A stretch of DNA of 64,000 nucleotides from an uncultured Eubacteriales bacterium (GCA_934467415.1 CAKSLQ010000004.1:131386-195385); one strand, 5' to 3'. Shown: positions 34,778 through 45,604, numbered from the stretch's first letter. Made by a program: numbers and translations. Notes: generated from the sequence alone by a model not told the origin.

Positions 34778-35794
34778 ATGGCACAGCGCATCGCGGATGT
34801 TTTCCTGGAAAGGGAAGAACAGACACTTTCGCCCTACGCATTTCTGACGAAGAACACGCGCGGCAGGGATCACCCCTATGTGCCCTGCGAGAACCGCACC
34901 GAGTTTCAGCGTGACCGCGACCGTATCCTGCATTCCAAGTCGTTCCGGCGGCTGATGCACAAGACGCAGGTCTTCCTGTTTCCGGCCGATGAGCATTATC
35001 GCACGCGCATGACGCACACGCTCGAGGTCACGCAGGTCGCGCGCATCATCGCGCGCGCACTTCAGCTCAACGAAGATCTGGCCGAGGCGGCGGCGCTCGG
35101 TCACGACCTCGGGCACACGCCGTTCGGCCATGCGGGCGAGGTTGCGATGCAGCAGTGCTATTCGCCCGACTTCACGCACTACAAGCAGAGCGTGCGCGTG
35201 GTGGAAAAGCTCGAAAAGGACGGCGAGGGGCTGAACCTGACGTGGGAGGTGCGCGACGGCATTCTCAATCACACGGGCAGCTGCATGGCCTCCACGCTGG
35301 AGGGCGTGATCGTCAAGTTTGCCGACCGCATCGCCTATATCAACCATGACATTGACGATGCCTGCCGTGCGGGCATTCTGTGTCTCGACGACATTCCGAA
35401 GGACCTGCTCGACACGCTCGGCCGCGGCCACAGCGAGCGCATCAACCGCATGGTGACCTCGGTCATCACGGCGAGCGCCGGGAAGCCCGAGATCGCCTTT
35501 ACGCCCGAGATCGGTGAGGCGACCATGCAGCTGCGCAAATTCCTGTTTGAGCATGTGTATACCAATCCGCTGGCAAAATCGGAGGACAAAAAGGCACAGG
35601 AGCTGCTGGCCAGCTTGTTTGAATACTATGTCAGGCACCCGGAGGAAATGCCGGATCTGTACTATCGCAATACCAAGACCGAGCCGGTCGAGCGCTGCGT
35701 CTGCGACTTTGTCGGCGGCATGACCGACCGTTACGCAATCGATCGCTATACCGAGCTGTTCATCCCGCAGGTCTGGAGAGGCAGACAGATATGA
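34778..35794 (+). CDS. dgt: dGTPase-like deoxyguanosinetriphosphate triphosphohydrolase
   Basis: HD-domain enzyme that splits dNTPs into nucleoside and triphosphate. The 338 residues carry THTLEVTQVARIIAR and GHDLGHTPFGHAGE, the metal-binding His/Asp residues of the family, with NHTGS and a later acidic motif FADRIAYINHDID. This is the shorter dGTPase-like subtype. AGAGGGATATTT precedes the ATG. The stop codon overlaps the dnaG start (ATGA), as in many clostridial dgt-dnaG-sigA operons. Confidence 0.95.
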   Translation: MAQRIADVFLEREEQTLSPYAFLTKNTRGRDHPYVPCENRTEFQRDRDRILHSKSFRRLMHKTQVFLFPADEHYRTRMTHTLEVTQVARIIARALQLNEDLAEAAALGHDLGHTPFGHAGEVAMQQCYSPDFTHYKQSVRVVEKLEKDGEGLNLTWEVRDGILNHTGSCMASTLEGVIVKFADRIAYINHDIDDACRAGILCLDDIPKDLLDTLGRGHSERINRMVTSVITASAGKPEIAFTPEIGEATMQLRKFLFEHVYTNPLAKSEDKKAQELLASLFEYYVRHPEEMPDLYYRNTKTEPVERCVCDFVGGMTDRYAIDRYTELFIPQVWRGRQI

Positions 35795-37545
35795 TTGATC
35801 AGAGCGTCATTGAAGAGATCAAGGCGCGCAACGACATCGTCGATCTGATCTCATCCTATGTCAGCCTGAAGCGCGCGGGCTCGAATATGCTCGGCCTGTG
35901 TCCGTTCCACTCGGAGAAAACGCCGTCCTTCACGGTGTTCCCGGCACGGCAGGGCTACTACTGCTTCGGCTGCGGCGCGGGCGGGGACGCGATCACCTTT
36001 GTGCGGCAGATTGAAAACCTCGAATATGTCCCCGCGCTTGAGTTTCTGGCCAAGCGCGTCGGCATCACGATCCCGGCGGATGCCACGCGCCGGGGCGCCG
36101 GCTTTGACCGTGCGCGGATGCTGAGCATGAATAAAGAGGCGGCGCGGTTTTTCCGCGAGTGCCTGTTTGACCAAAAGCTCGGCGCCGCCGCGCGTGCCTA
36201 CTTTGAAAAGCGCGCGCTGAGCACCGCCGCCATTAAGCATTTCGGCCTCGGCTATTCGCCGGACGGCTTCTCCGCGCTGACCAATCACCTGCACGATCTC
36301 GGCTACACCGACGCCGAGATGACAGCAGGCTTCCTCTGCGGACGGAGTAAAAAAACCGGCGCGCCGTTTGACTATTTCCGCAACCGTATCATGTTTCCGA
36401 TCATCGACGTTTCGGGCAACGTGATCGCGTTCGGCGGCCGCGTCATGGACGACTCGATGCCGAAATACCTCAACTCGTCGGATACACCGGTGTTCAAAAA
36501 GAGCCGCAACCTGTTTGCGCTCAACTTTGCCCGCGCGTCCTGCGCCGAGGAGATGATCCTCTGCGAGGGCTATATGGACGTCATCGCGATGCACGCCGCC
36601 GGATTTACCAATGCGGTGGCCACGCTCGGCACGGCGCTCACGCCCGAGCAGGCACGGATCATGGCGCGGTATACCAAGCGCGTGTTGATCTCCTATGACA
36701 GCGATGCGGCCGGACAGAAGGCGGCCAATCGCGCCATCGGCATTCTCGGCGAAGTCGGCCTCGACGTCCGCGTCCTGCGGATCGAGGGTGCGAAGGACCC
36801 CGATGAGTTCATCAAAAAGTACGGTGCGGACAAGTTCCGCCTTCAGTTATCCGGCAGCTTCAGTAAGTTTGACTTCAATATGGACGGCATCCTGTCGCGG
36901 CACAACATTGCGATCCCGGATGAAAAGATTAAGGCCTGCGCCGAGCTGACCGATCTTGCCGCCGGCATTTATTCGAGCGCAGAGCGCGAGGTCTATATTG
37001 CCGCGGCTGCCAAGAAGCTGGACATCTCCGCCGAGAGCATCCGTGCGGATGTCGAGCGGAAGCTGCGCAAAAAGCGCAGTGAATACAAAAGAGAGCAGGC
37101 GCAGAAAATCGTCCGGCAAAGCGCCGGATACGGCGATCGCGTCAACCCCGATTTTGCAAAGAACGTTGCCGCCGCCAAGGCGGAGGAGGCCGTTCTCGGG
37201 ATGCTGCTGCTTTTCCCGGAGCACCGCAAGGCGGTGCGAACGGGCGAGGTCGCGCTCACCGCGGCGGATTTCTTCACCGAATTCGGGCGGCGCGTCTTCG
37301 AAGCCATTGAGGAAAACGACCGCGACGGCAGCTTCACCCCCTCGGTGCTCGGACAGATCTTCACCCCCGAGGAAGAGGGCAGGATCACGCGGATGCAGCT
37401 GTCGCGCAGTGCGCTCAGCGATAACGGCGCGGCGGTCTTCGCCGAAAACGCGGCGGCCCTGCGGCGTGAACGCGCGGCGGCGGCAAGCGACGGCGACGGG
37501 GTGGACGGCATCCTCGAGTTGATCCGCGAAAAGAGAAATACATAA
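35791..37545 (+). CDS. dnaG: DNA primase DnaG
   Basis: Synthesises RNA primers at the replication fork. The 584 residues begin with a CHC2 zinc ribbon (Cys37, His40, Cys58, Cys61), then the catalytic core and TOPRIM domain with [14 protein letters not shown] and [14 protein letters not shown]-terminal helicase-interaction domain follows, ending ELIREKRNT. Length is normal. It overlaps dgt by four bases and precedes sigA by 25 bp. Confidence 0.98.
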   Translation: MIDQSVIEEIKARNDIVDLISSYVSLKRAGSNMLGLCPFHSEKTPSFTVFPARQGYYCFGCGAGGDAITFVRQIENLEYVPALEFLAKRVGITIPADATRRGAGFDRARMLSMNKEAARFFRECLFDQKLGAAARAYFEKRALSTAAIKHFGLGYSPDGFSALTNHLHDLGYTDAEMTAGFLCGRSKKTGAPFDYFRNRIMFPIIDVSGNVIAFGGRVMDDSMPKYLNSSDTPVFKKSRNLFALNFARASCAEEMILCEGYMDVIAMHAAGFTNAVATLGTALTPEQARIMARYTKRVLISYDSDAAGQKAANRAIGILGEVGLDVRVLRIEGAKDPDEFIKKYGADKFRLQLSGSFSKFDFNMDGILSRHNIAIPDEKIKACAELTDLAAGIYSSAEREVYIAAAAKKLDISAESIRADVERKLRKKRSEYKREQAQKIVRQSAGYGDRVNPDFAKNVAAAKAEEAVLGMLLLFPEHRKAVRTGEVALTAADFFTEFGRRVFEAIEENDRDGSFTPSVLGQIFTPEEEGRITRMQLSRSALSDNGAAVFAENAAALRRERAAAASDGDGVDGILELIREKRNT

Positions 37546-37570
37546 TGCCATCGGCATGAAAGGAAAGTAT

Positions 37571-38692
37571 ATGAACAGCGAAACACAGAAAAAACCGATC
37601 GACGTCAGCGAACTGATCGAGCGCGGCAAGAGCAAGGGCTCTCTGACCAACGCCGAGGTCCTCGAGGTCATGGAGATGAACGACTGTGACATCGACCAGA
37701 TGGAAAAGATCTATGAGCAGATCGAAAACAGCGGCATCGAGATCACCGGCTTTGACTCGGTTCCGATCGACGACCTTGACGACATCGACGAGGACGACGA
37801 GGAGATCGACCAGCTTGAGTCCGCCGAGGACATGGAGAAGATGCTGGCGCAGGAGGGGCTTGCGATCGACGACCCCGTGCGCATGTATCTCAAGGAGATC
37901 GGCAAGATCCCGCTGCTGGACGCCGACCAGGAAATGAAGCTCGCCGAGCGCATTGCGGCCGGTGACGAAAAGGCGAAGAACGAGCTGGTTGAGGCCAATC
38001 TGCGCCTTGTCGTCAGCATCGCCAAGCGTTACGTTGGCAAGGGCATGTTCTTCCTCGACCTCATTCAGGAGGGCAACCTCGGCCTGATGAAGGCGGTTGA
38101 CAAGTTCGATTATCAGAAGGGCTACAAGTTCTCGACCTATGCAACCTGGTGGATCCGCCAGGCGATCACCCGCGCCATCGCGGATCAGGCGCGCACCATC
38201 CGCATCCCCGTGCACATGGTGGAGACCATCCACAAGGTCTCGCGCTATTCGCGCCAGCTGCTTCAGGAGCTGGGCCATGAGGCGTCCGCCGACGAGATCG
38301 CCGAAAAGATGGGCATGAGCGCCGACAAGGTGCGCGAGATCCTCAAGATCGCGCAGGATCCCGTTTCGCTCGAAACGCCGATCGGCGAGGAGGAGGACAG
38401 CCACCTCGGCGACTTCATCGAGGACAACGACTCTCCCGCACCCGCAGAGACCGCCTCCTATGCACTTCTGCGCAAGCACCTCTGCGCTGTTCTGCACACG
38501 CTGACGCCGCGCGAGGAGCATGTGCTCAAGCTGCGCTTCGGTCTTGAGGACGGCCGCACGAGAACGCTGGAGGAAGTCGGCAAGGAGTTTGACATCACGC
38601 GTGAGCGCATCCGTCAGATCGAGGCGAAGGCGCTGCGCAAGCTGCGTCACCCCAGCCGCTCCAAGCGCCTCAAGGATTATCTGGATCAGTAA
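37571..38692 (+). CDS. rpoD: Housekeeping RNA polymerase sigma factor SigA/RpoD
   Basis: Primary sigma factor recognising the TTGACA/TATAAT promoters seen throughout the window. I use ATG 37571, because AGGAAAG at 37561-37567 is its ribosome site and lies inside the longer frame that starts at 37556. The 373 residues have region 1.1, an acidic Asp/Glu-rich linker near residues 65-85, region 1.2 ([11 protein letters not shown]), region 2 ([18 protein letters not shown]), region 3 and region 4 ([20 protein letters not shown]). Confidence 0.98.
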   Translation: MNSETQKKPIDVSELIERGKSKGSLTNAEVLEVMEMNDCDIDQMEKIYEQIENSGIEITGFDSVPIDDLDDIDEDDEEIDQLESAEDMEKMLAQEGLAIDDPVRMYLKEIGKIPLLDADQEMKLAERIAAGDEKAKNELVEANLRLVVSIAKRYVGKGMFFLDLIQEGNLGLMKAVDKFDYQKGYKFSTYATWWIRQAITRAIADQARTIRIPVHMVETIHKVSRYSRQLLQELGHEASADEIAEKMGMSADKVREILKIAQDPVSLETPIGEEEDSHLGDFIEDNDSPAPAETASYALLRKHLCAVLHTLTPREEHVLKLRFGLEDGRTRTLEEVGKEFDITRERIRQIEAKALRKLRHPSRSKRLKDYLDQ

Positions 38693-38724
38693 GGCGTTCC
38701 TGGACAATATTCCGGGAATATGCC

Positions 38725-38753
38725 TTGACACAAACCCTTTTTTGTAGTAAAAT
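38725..38753 (+). promoter_or_regulatory. Promoter of solute-binding lipoprotein gene
   Basis: TTGACA at 38725-38730, a 17-bp spacer and TAAAAT at 38748-38753, 46 bp before the start codon. Confidence 0.8.
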
Positions 38754-38798
38754 GATAAAAGCTATTTTGGTTTTGACCTGCATAGGAGGACATTTTAG

Positions 38799-40433
38799 AT
38801 GAGAAAAAAGCTCATTTGCCTGCTGCTTTGCCTTGTGGCCGTCATCCTTCCCCTCGCGATGACCGGCTGCGGTAATTCCGACACCACCGACACCGATGAG
38901 GAGTCGTCCGCACGCCCCGCCGTCTCCGTCAACCTCTGGCTGATCTCCGACAAGGAAGTTTCCGCCGAGACCGAAGCGGCAATTGAGAATGCGCTCAATG
39001 AGATCACACAGTCCAAGTATACCACCAAGGTCGATCTGGTCTACTTCACCGAGGATGAGTACTATGCCGCACTCGACGCAAAGCTTGAGGCTGCAAAGAA
39101 GTACAAGGATGAGCATGCGTCCACGGAGATCGTGCTGCCCGGCATCGCGGAGTCTACCGAGGAGACCGAGGAGACGACCGCGGAGACCATCGTCAACGAG
39201 CTCGGCCAGCGCCTCCTGAAGTACCCCGATATCAATGAGGGTCAGCTCGACATCATCTTCCTGTCCGGTAAGGACAGACTCGAGACCTACGCGGCGGCAG
39301 GCGAGCTTTCCGCAATGGACACCAACCTGAATGCAACCTCCAAGATCCTCAAGGAATACATCTATCCCTCCTTCCTCGAGCAGACAAAATACAATAAGAA
39401 TACATATGCGATCCCGGTCAACCATTCGATCGGTCAGTATACCTATCTGCTTGTCAATAAGGCGCTTGCGGATAAGTACTACATCGACGCGTCTTCGCTG
39501 AACAGCTTTGCGGCCTGCGCAGACCTGGTCGAGGAGATCGGCAGACATGAGAGCGGCGTCGCGCCGGTGCTTGCCTATGCCGACCCCGCTAATATGTACT
39601 ACTGGCTCGGCGGCGACACGCCGTCCCTGTTTGCATCCTATGTGCCGTCGAGCGCAACGCTCGGCAGCCGCACCACGATGCGCAGCGCGTTTGACACCGT
39701 CGGCTTCACCGAGCACATGCTGCTGATGAAGAAGTGCGAGGACAACGGCTGGTTTGCGGCCGATCCGGAAAATACCGAGAATTTCGGCGTTGCGATCATG
39801 ACCGGCGACTACGACCTCCGCGACAAGTACGCCGAGGACTACGATGTCAAGGTGCTGACCGCGCCTACGCTGACCGAGGATGTTGCCTATGAGGCGATGT
39901 TTGCCGTCAGCGCCTACACGGCGAATTTCGACCGCGCCATGGAGGTCATCACGCTGCTGAACACCAATGCAGAGGCGAAGAATCTGCTGCAATACGGCGT
40001 CGAGGGCGTCAACTATGAGCTGGACGACGACGGCGCGCTGGTCTATCTGAACGATGCTTACCGCATGAACAACCTGTATACCGGCAACGCGCTTCTGTCC
40101 TATCCCGCACCCGGCGAGGCTGCTGGCATCCGCGAGGACGGCAAGGCCGCCAATCGCGATTCCCGCGTTTCGCCCTACTTCGGTCTGTCCGACGTGGCAA
40201 GCGAGATTGATCAGAACCTGGTTGCGCAGATGCGCGAGCTGTCCGACACCTATATGGCCCGGATGTATGCATGTGCGAATGCGGCCGAGCTTGCCGACTT
40301 CTTTGAGAACGTCAAGACCGAGCTGTATGCAGAACCCGTCTACAAGGCTGCGTTCAGCACCGGCGACGATTCGAAGTCGCCCTACGCCGTCTATTCCAGA
40401 TGGTTTGAGAAGCTTTGGCCCTCCGCCGAGTAA
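38799..40433 (+). CDS. Extracellular solute-binding lipoprotein
   Basis: The 544 residues begin with a lipoprotein signal peptide; LAMTGC places the lipid-bearing cysteine at residue 24. The mature part resembles family-1-type solute-binding proteins of ABC importers for sugars or oligosaccharides (two-lobe pattern, IPVNHSIGQYTYLLVNKAL). An acidic Thr/Glu stretch (about residues 122-133) looks like a surface loop. No permease or ATPase gene is beside it, and a promoter and a strong terminator isolate it, so its partner and ligand are unknown. Confidence 0.85.
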   Translation: MRKKLICLLLCLVAVILPLAMTGCGNSDTTDTDEESSARPAVSVNLWLISDKEVSAETEAAIENALNEITQSKYTTKVDLVYFTEDEYYAALDAKLEAAKKYKDEHASTEIVLPGIAESTEETEETTAETIVNELGQRLLKYPDINEGQLDIIFLSGKDRLETYAAAGELSAMDTNLNATSKILKEYIYPSFLEQTKYNKNTYAIPVNHSIGQYTYLLVNKALADKYYIDASSLNSFAACADLVEEIGRHESGVAPVLAYADPANMYYWLGGDTPSLFASYVPSSATLGSRTTMRSAFDTVGFTEHMLLMKKCEDNGWFAADPENTENFGVAIMTGDYDLRDKYAEDYDVKVLTAPTLTEDVAYEAMFAVSAYTANFDRAMEVITLLNTNAEAKNLLQYGVEGVNYELDDDGALVYLNDAYRMNNLYTGNALLSYPAPGEAAGIREDGKAANRDSRVSPYFGLSDVASEIDQNLVAQMRELSDTYMARMYACANAAELADFFENVKTELYAEPVYKAAFSTGDDSKSPYAVYSRWFEKLWPSAE

Positions 40434-40445
40434 TCCTCTGAAGTC

Positions 40446-40479
40446 AAAAAGACCTCTGCAAAAAGCAGAGGTCTTTTTT
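40446..40479 (+). terminator. Terminator after lipoprotein gene
   Basis: GACCTCTGC (40451-40459) pairs with GCAGAGGTC (40465-40473) around AAAAA, extended by flanking A and T runs. It could also act leftward on the convergent small gene at 40509. Confidence 0.92.
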
Positions 40480-40508
40480 GTCGTGCTGCGGTCAATCCGC
40501 GGACAGAC

Positions 40509-40706
40509 TCAGCCGCGCGGCAGGGCAGGAAGCCGCTTCGGCTGCCGCTTCATCAGGTCGTAGGCAAACGCGCGGCAATGAAAATCCGCGCTGACCACGC
40601 CGCGCCGCCTGCAGATCATGCAGTCCGGCGTCAGCGTTTCCGAAGCGTGCTCGCAGAACGCGCATTTCTTCGCAATATCCAATTCTTCGAGCATTTTCTT
40701 CTTCAT
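40509..40706 (-). CDS. Small cysteine-rich protein, 65 residues
   Basis: Short basic protein starting MKKKMLEELDIAKKCAFC, with a GGAGGAAG ribosome site. Two CxxC pairs (CAFC and CMIC) and a later cysteine in DFHCRAFAY suggest a small zinc-binding module. The function is not known to me. It is convergent with the lipoprotein gene and has 53 bp to the ylbJ stop; ylbJ is on the same strand upstream, so the two may be read together. Confidence 0.7.
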   Translation of the reverse strand: MKKKMLEELDIAKKCAFCEHASETLTPDCMICRRRGVVSADFHCRAFAYDLMKRQPKRLPALPRG

Positions 40707-40759
40707 AACTTCCTCCGAACCGACATCTCAAATTATAGTAACATATTCCGACAGCGATT

Positions 40760-41638
40760 TCAATACCCGAGCATGAATTTGCAGCCGCAAAATGCAAAAA
40801 TCGCGGTGAGCGCCCCTTCGGCCGCCTTGCAGAGCAGAAAACGATTGTATTTGACCTTGACTGACTTTGAAACGGCTAAAATCTGCATGTGGACGCACAG
40901 CCCCGACCAGCCGCAGCCGAATGCGCAGAGCGTGACAGCCGCGCGCGGCGCGGCGGCGAACAGCGCGGCACAGCGCGCCGTGCCGTTCCCGATTTCCAGC
41001 AGCGCCGCCAGGGCTGCGAACGAGGCGTCGTGCCGGAAGTACCCTCGCAGTGCGGCGAGCAGCGCGGAAAACAGGCAGAGCAGCGCCGTCACGCGCAGCA
41101 TACTCTGCACGCCGCGATTCACCGCGCCGAAAAGCGCGTCGGCCGTTGCTCGTTCTGCGGAGGAGTGCCGTTCGGGCGTTTTTTTGATGCGGAGCGGCAG
41201 ACAGCAGACCGCCGCGGCGGCGAGCTCTGAAACAAAAAGCAGCAGGCCGATCCGCTTGTCGCCGAACAGCTGCCCGGCCGCGCCGAAGAGGAATGCGGGG
41301 CTCGCGTTGTTGACAAAGGGAAGCAGACGCGCCGCGTCCCGCCGATCCAGCGCGCCGCGCGCACACATACGGTCGCAGACGATCCCGCCGACCGGAAAGC
41401 CGCAGAGTGCGCCGAGCAGAAAAACGGAGGCCTTCGGCGATAGCGGCCGCAGATCGCCGTCGGTCAGAGAGACGACGAGGTCGGCCGCGACGGCAAAGAA
41501 AAACAACGCGGGCAGCACCGAGACGGCTGCGATCGTCATGCCGTCGCGCACGCCGCCGACCACGGCGGGCAGATGCAGCAGAAAAAACAGGAGCGCAAGC
41601 AGCGCGGCGGGCGTTCGTACCCATCGGAATCTCTGCAT
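40760..41638 (-). CDS. ylbJ: Sporulation integral membrane protein YlbJ-like
   Basis: The 292 residues from ATG 41638, with GGGAGGGGG seven bases upstream, form about seven to eight membrane helices. The nucleoside-recognition/gate-like motifs are GALCGFPVGGIVCDRM and LPFVNNASPAFLFGAAG. In Bacillus, YlbJ is made under sigma-E in the mother cell and is needed for heat-resistant spores. Divergent from yqfC-yqfD, also sigma-E genes in Bacillus. A further in-frame ATG eight codons upstream is less likely. Confidence 0.85.
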   Translation of the reverse strand: MQRFRWVRTPAALLALLFFLLHLPAVVGGVRDGMTIAAVSVLPALFFFAVAADLVVSLTDGDLRPLSPKASVFLLGALCGFPVGGIVCDRMCARGALDRRDAARLLPFVNNASPAFLFGAAGQLFGDKRIGLLLFVSELAAAAVCCLPLRIKKTPERHSSAERATADALFGAVNRGVQSMLRVTALLCLFSALLAALRGYFRHDASFAALAALLEIGNGTARCAALFAAAPRAAVTLCAFGCGWSGLCVHMQILAVSKSVKVKYNRFLLCKAAEGALTAIFAFCGCKFMLGY

Positions 41639-41721
41639 GAATACGCCCCCTCCCGCAAACATACTCTTGTCTTGCTATGAGTATATTGACAGGGAGAACG
41701 CTTTATGAGTGGAGGCATGAA
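41639..41721. promoter_or_regulatory. Divergent ylbJ / yqfC intergenic region with inverted repeat
   Basis: ATACTC (41661-41666) and GAGTAT (41679-41684) are inverted about a 12-bp centre, so each gene is preceded by the same GAGTAT-G/A-TT string at a similar distance. These could be the -35 parts of divergent sigma-E promoters (consensus near ATATT), but no matching -10 was found. Tentative. Confidence 0.35.
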
Positions 41722-41997
41722 ATGACCAGATTCCGCTATGTCCGGCATCGGCTGTCCGAAAAGCTGGAGCTGCCCGAGGACGCGCTCGGCGCATCCTACC
41801 GCCTGCAAATGATCGGCGACTGCGTCCTGATCGGAGGCTGCCGGAAAATCCTGAAATACAAGCCGGATGAGATCACGGCGGCGGCATCCGGCGCGGACAT
41901 CAGCGTGCGCGGCGAGCGGCTGAAGTGCGTATACTTCTTCGAGGGGACGATCGAGGTGCGCGGCGACATCGCGCAGATCGGCATTGTGAAAAAATGA
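41722..41997 (+). CDS. yqfC: Sporulation protein YqfC
   Basis: A 91-residue YabP/YqfC-family protein, starting MTRFRYVRHRLSEKLELPED, with GGAGG six bases before ATG 41722. Family members are made in the mother cell under sigma-E; YqfC and YqfD are required for sporulation. The central GDCVLIGGCRKILKY is typical. The stop codon overlaps the yqfD start (ATGA), a strict pairing across sporulating Firmicutes. Confidence 0.92.
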   Translation: MTRFRYVRHRLSEKLELPEDALGASYRLQMIGDCVLIGGCRKILKYKPDEITAAASGADISVRGERLKCVYFFEGTIEVRGDIAQIGIVKK

Positions 41998-43178
41998 AGT
42001 TTTTGCTGTATCTGCTGCTCGGCTATTCCGTGCTGGAAACGGACACCGCCGATTTCCGCGCCCTGCTCAATTTCTGCAACCGAAGCGGCATCCGCCTGCG
42101 CCGCATCCGTGAGGGGGAGACGGCCGTCCGCGTTTGGGTGTTGGCGGCCGACGAGAAAAAAATACAGGGCTTTTTCGCGTGCCGCGGCGTGAAATGCCGG
42201 GTCTGCGCGCGGCACGGCCTGCCGATCCTGTGGCGGCGATATCGCCATCGGGTCGGACTTCTGCTCGGGCTGCTCGTGTTCGCCGCCGCGGTCTATACCG
42301 CGCCGCTGTTTGTGTGGGAGGTCAATGTGGACGGCCTCGATCGCCTCAGCCGGGAATATGTCTGCGAGCTGCTGGCCGAGGAGGGTGTGCGCGTCGGCGC
42401 ATTTTCACCGGGTATCGACCGCAGCCGCGTGTACATCAACGTCCTGCGCCGCGCGCCGGACATTTCGTGGTTGTCGGTCAATCTGCGCGGCAGCACGGCG
42501 AATGTCGAGATCATCGAGCGGGATGCGCCGCCCGCATCGCGCGCCCGGGCAGACGGCGCCAACTTGATCGCGGCGCGCGGCGGACAGATCATCGGCGCGG
42601 ATGTGGTGCGCGGTGCGCTTGCCGTGCAGAACGGCGAAATTGTCAAGCCGGGTGCGCTGCTGGTCAGCGGCGTGATCGACTCGCAGACGGTCGGCACACG
42701 CTATCTGTATGCGGAGGGCTGTGTCTACGCGGCCGTTTATGACGACTACACCGTTGAAATTCCGCTCACGCGTGCCGTCCGCCGCTATGACGGGGAAAAG
42801 ACGCTCGAAATGTCGCTCTCGGTCTTCGGAAAAAGCATAAATATTTTCAAAAACTATTCCATTCCGGACGATAATTATGATACAATATACAGAGAAAGCA
42901 GCCTGCCGTATCCCGGCCTGTGCCGCCTGCCGCTCGCGCTTCTGACAACGGTTGCGCTCCCGTATACCGAGACGCCGCAGTCCCTCTCCGAGACGGCGGC
43001 GCTGGAACGCGCCCGCGCCGAGCTGCTTCGGCAGATCGCAGAGAAAAAGACGTACGCCGGGATCCTGTCACGCGAGGAAGCCTACGCCGTTTCGGACGGC
43101 GTGCTGGTGTATCGGTGCAGCGTCGGTGCGATCGAAAATATTGCCGCAGTCGCGGAGTTTGACATCCGCGGCCGCTGA
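41994..43178 (+). CDS. yqfD: Sporulation protein YqfD
   Basis: Membrane protein of 394 residues from ATG 41994. It has an N-terminal cytoplasmic domain, one membrane helix near residues 82-102 ([20 protein letters not shown]), then an external region with a POTRA-like start ([13 protein letters not shown]). Length is normal. It is essential for engulfment-stage sporulation in Bacillus and sigma-E dependent there. phoH follows after 11 bp, the usual yqfCD-phoH-ybeY-era order. Confidence 0.93.
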   Translation: MKFLLYLLLGYSVLETDTADFRALLNFCNRSGIRLRRIREGETAVRVWVLAADEKKIQGFFACRGVKCRVCARHGLPILWRRYRHRVGLLLGLLVFAAAVYTAPLFVWEVNVDGLDRLSREYVCELLAEEGVRVGAFSPGIDRSRVYINVLRRAPDISWLSVNLRGSTANVEIIERDAPPASRARADGANLIAARGGQIIGADVVRGALAVQNGEIVKPGALLVSGVIDSQTVGTRYLYAEGCVYAAVYDDYTVEIPLTRAVRRYDGEKTLEMSLSVFGKSINIFKNYSIPDDNYDTIYRESSLPYPGLCRLPLALLTTVALPYTETPQSLSETAALERARAELLRQIAEKKTYAGILSREEAYAVSDGVLVYRCSVGAIENIAAVAEFDIRGR

Positions 43179-43189
43179 AAGGAAACGCA

Positions 43190-44215
43190 ATGCCGCGTAA
43201 AGTGATCTATACGGACAGCTCGGATACGACCGCCATGATTTTCGGGCCGTTCGACTGCAACATTGAGAAGCTGGAGGCACGCTTTGACGTGCGCATCTTC
43301 AACAAGAAGCAGGCGGGCACCGAGGGGGATGCCGTCATCATCGAGGGCGTCTCCGAGGAGAATGTGGAGAAGGCGTACCGCGCCGTTGAGTTCATGAAGA
43401 CGAAGTTCGGCGGCGGGGAGCAGCTCGGCGAGCAGACCGTGGACTACATCATCGGCATGGTCGCCGACGGCAGTGAGAATGAGCTCGCTGCCTTTGACGA
43501 CAGCTGTATCTGCATCACCAACAGCGGCAAGCCGATCAAGGCAAAGACCGTCGGACAGAAAAAGTATGTGAACGCCATCAGAAAGAATACCGTGGTGCTC
43601 GGCGTCGGCCCGGCCGGCACGGGCAAGACCTTCCTGGCCGTCGCCATGGCGGTCAAGGCGCTGCGCGCCAAAGAGGTCAACCGCATCATTCTGACGCGCC
43701 CCGCCGTGGAGGCGGGCGAGAGCCTCGGCTTTCTCCCCGGCGACCTGCAAAGCAAGATCGACCCCTATCTCCGCCCGCTGTACGACGCGCTCTTTGAGAT
43801 GCTCGGCGCGGAGAATTACACCCGCCATCTTGAAAAGAACACGATCGAGATCGCGCCGCTGGCCTACATGCGCGGCCGCACGCTGGACGACTCCTTCATC
43901 ATCCTCGACGAGGCGCAGAACACCACGCCCGAGCAGATGAAGATGTTCCTCACCCGTCTCGGCTTCAATTCCAAGGCAGTCGTCACCGGCGACCTCACGC
44001 AGACCGACCTGCCGTTCGGCAAAAAGAGCGGCCTTGCCGCCGCCGTGAAGATTCTGGACGGCATCGAGGGCATCGGCATCCATCACTTCACCGAGCGGGA
44101 CGTCGTGCGGCACCGACTGGTGCAGGAGATCATCCTGGCCTACGACCGCTACGAAAAGGAAAACGCGAAGAACAATGCAAAAGCGGCGTTCAAGCCGCGA
44201 AAGGATAAACCATGA
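43190..44215 (+). CDS. phoH: PhoH-like ATPase
   Basis: The 341 residues hold an N-terminal KH-like RNA-binding domain followed by a RecA-fold ATPase with Walker [14 protein letters not shown] and Walker [12 protein letters not shown]. PhoH/YbeZ interacts with YbeY in rRNA processing, and ybeY starts inside its last codons, supporting a shared role. AAAGGAAA precedes the ATG. The Lys-rich C-terminus is normal. Confidence 0.95.
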   Translation: MPRKVIYTDSSDTTAMIFGPFDCNIEKLEARFDVRIFNKKQAGTEGDAVIIEGVSEENVEKAYRAVEFMKTKFGGGEQLGEQTVDYIIGMVADGSENELAAFDDSCICITNSGKPIKAKTVGQKKYVNAIRKNTVVLGVGPAGTGKTFLAVAMAVKALRAKEVNRIILTRPAVEAGESLGFLPGDLQSKIDPYLRPLYDALFEMLGAENYTRHLEKNTIEIAPLAYMRGRTLDDSFIILDEAQNTTPEQMKMFLTRLGFNSKAVVTGDLTQTDLPFGKKSGLAAAVKILDGIEGIGIHHFTERDVVRHRLVQEIILAYDRYEKENAKNNAKAAFKPRKDKP

Positions 44216-44691
44216 ACGTATCATTTGAGATTGCAAACGAACAGGATAAGTTCCCCGTGACCGAGGCGCTGACCGAGCTGCTGCGCCGGGCGGCGGCCGA
44301 GACACTCACCGCCGAGGGCATCGACTTTGACTGCGAGTTTTCGATCACCTATACCGACAACGAGGGCATCCGCGCACTCAATCGTGAATACCGGAACAAG
44401 GACAGCGCGACCGACGTGCTCTCCTTCCCGATGTTCGACCCTGAGACCGAGGAGATCGAGGCGCTGGACGGACAGCCCGCCGTGCTCGGCGACATCGTGA
44501 TTTCGCTTGAACGCGCGGCGGAGCAGGCGGAGCTGTACGGGCATTCGTTTGAGCGCGAGGTCGCGTTTCTGTGTGTGCATTCGGTGCTGCATCTGCTCGG
44601 CTACGATCACGAGCGCTCCGACGACGAGGACAGGCTGATGCGTGAGAAACAGCGCGCCGTGATGCACGCGCTGGGGCTGGAAATACAATAA
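44212..44691 (+). CDS. ybeY: Endoribonuclease YbeY
   Basis: Metal-dependent RNase required for 16S rRNA 3' maturation and 70S quality control. The 159 residues contain the zinc motif [12 protein letters not shown] (HxxxHxxxxxH) and the RxxxKDxxTDVLSFP segment. The start overlaps phoH by four bases (ATGA). Length and order before era are typical. Confidence 0.97.
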   Translation: MNVSFEIANEQDKFPVTEALTELLRRAAAETLTAEGIDFDCEFSITYTDNEGIRALNREYRNKDSATDVLSFPMFDPETEEIEALDGQPAVLGDIVISLERAAEQAELYGHSFEREVAFLCVHSVLHLLGYDHERSDDEDRLMREKQRAVMHALGLEIQ

Positions 44692-44713
44692 AGGACGCCG
44701 AGAGGAAACATAC

Positions 44714-45598
44714 ATGACAAAAACCGCATTTCTGGCGATTGTCGGCAGACCGAATGTCGGCAAATCGACCCTGCTGAACACCGTCTGCGGCGAGAAAATC
44801 GCCATCGTGTCGAACAAGCCGCAGACCACGCGCAACCGCATTACCGGTATCTACACCAAGGGTGAAGACCAGTTCGTCTTCCTCGATACGCCCGGCATTC
44901 ACAAGCCGCGCACCGTGCTCGGCGACTACATGGTCAGGACCGCGAACGGCTCGATCGGCGAGGCGGACGCGATCCTGCTCGTCGTAGAACCCGTGCCGAG
45001 CGTCGGCGAGATTGAGGCGGGTATCATCGAGAAGATCCGCGCGTCAAAGACGCCGGCCATCCTCGTGGTCAACAAGGTGGACGAGCATACCCCTGCCGAC
45101 ATCGCGGCCACCATCGCGGCCTACGCCGCCGCCTATGATTTCGACGCCGTTGTGCCGATCTCGGCCAAGAGCGGCAAGGGCGTGGACGCCCTGTTTGAGG
45201 AGGCGTCCAAGTTCCTCTACGAGAGCGTGTGGTACTTCCCGGAGGACGCCGTCACCGATCAGCCCGAGCGGCAGATCGCGGCGGAGATCATCCGCGAGAA
45301 GCTGCTGCGCACGCTGAACAAGGAGATCCCGCACGGTACGGCCGTCGTGATCGAGGAGTTCAGGGAAGAGAAGAACATCATCCGCATCCGCGCGGAGATT
45401 TTCTGCGAGAAGGCGTCGCACAAGGGCATCATCGTCGGCAAGAACGGCGCCGCGCTCAAGCTGGTCGGCACCTATGCCCGCGAAGATCTCGAAAAGTTTC
45501 TCGGCACGAAGGTCTATCTCAACCTTTGGGTCAAGGTCAAGGAAAACTGGCGCGAAAGTGCCGCCACTGTCGGCAATTTCGGCTACAGAGACGAATAA
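44714..45598 (+). CDS. era: GTPase Era
   Basis: Binds the 3' end of 16S rRNA during 30S assembly. The 294 residues have G1 GRPNVGKSTLLN, G3 DTPGIH, G4 NKVDE and a C-terminal KH domain with the usual GxxG loop (IIVGKNGAALK). GAGAGGAAA precedes the ATG. It sits between ybeY and recO, six bases before recO. The diacylglycerol kinase and cytidine deaminase genes often found here in Bacillus are absent. Confidence 0.98.
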   Translation: MTKTAFLAIVGRPNVGKSTLLNTVCGEKIAIVSNKPQTTRNRITGIYTKGEDQFVFLDTPGIHKPRTVLGDYMVRTANGSIGEADAILLVVEPVPSVGEIEAGIIEKIRASKTPAILVVNKVDEHTPADIAATIAAYAAAYDFDAVVPISAKSGKGVDALFEEASKFLYESVWYFPEDAVTDQPERQIAAEIIREKLLRTLNKEIPHGTAVVIEEFREEKNIIRIRAEIFCEKASHKGIIVGKNGAALKLVGTYAREDLEKFLGTKVYLNLWVKVKENWRESAATVGNFGYRDE

Positions 45599-45604
45599 GG
45601 CGCC

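Noticed and set aside
41639..41721. Confident sigma-E promoters for ylbJ and yqfC
   Set aside because: ATATT-like -35 strings occur, but no matching -10 (CATACAnT-like) stands at 14-15 bp on either strand. Kept only as a tentative region.
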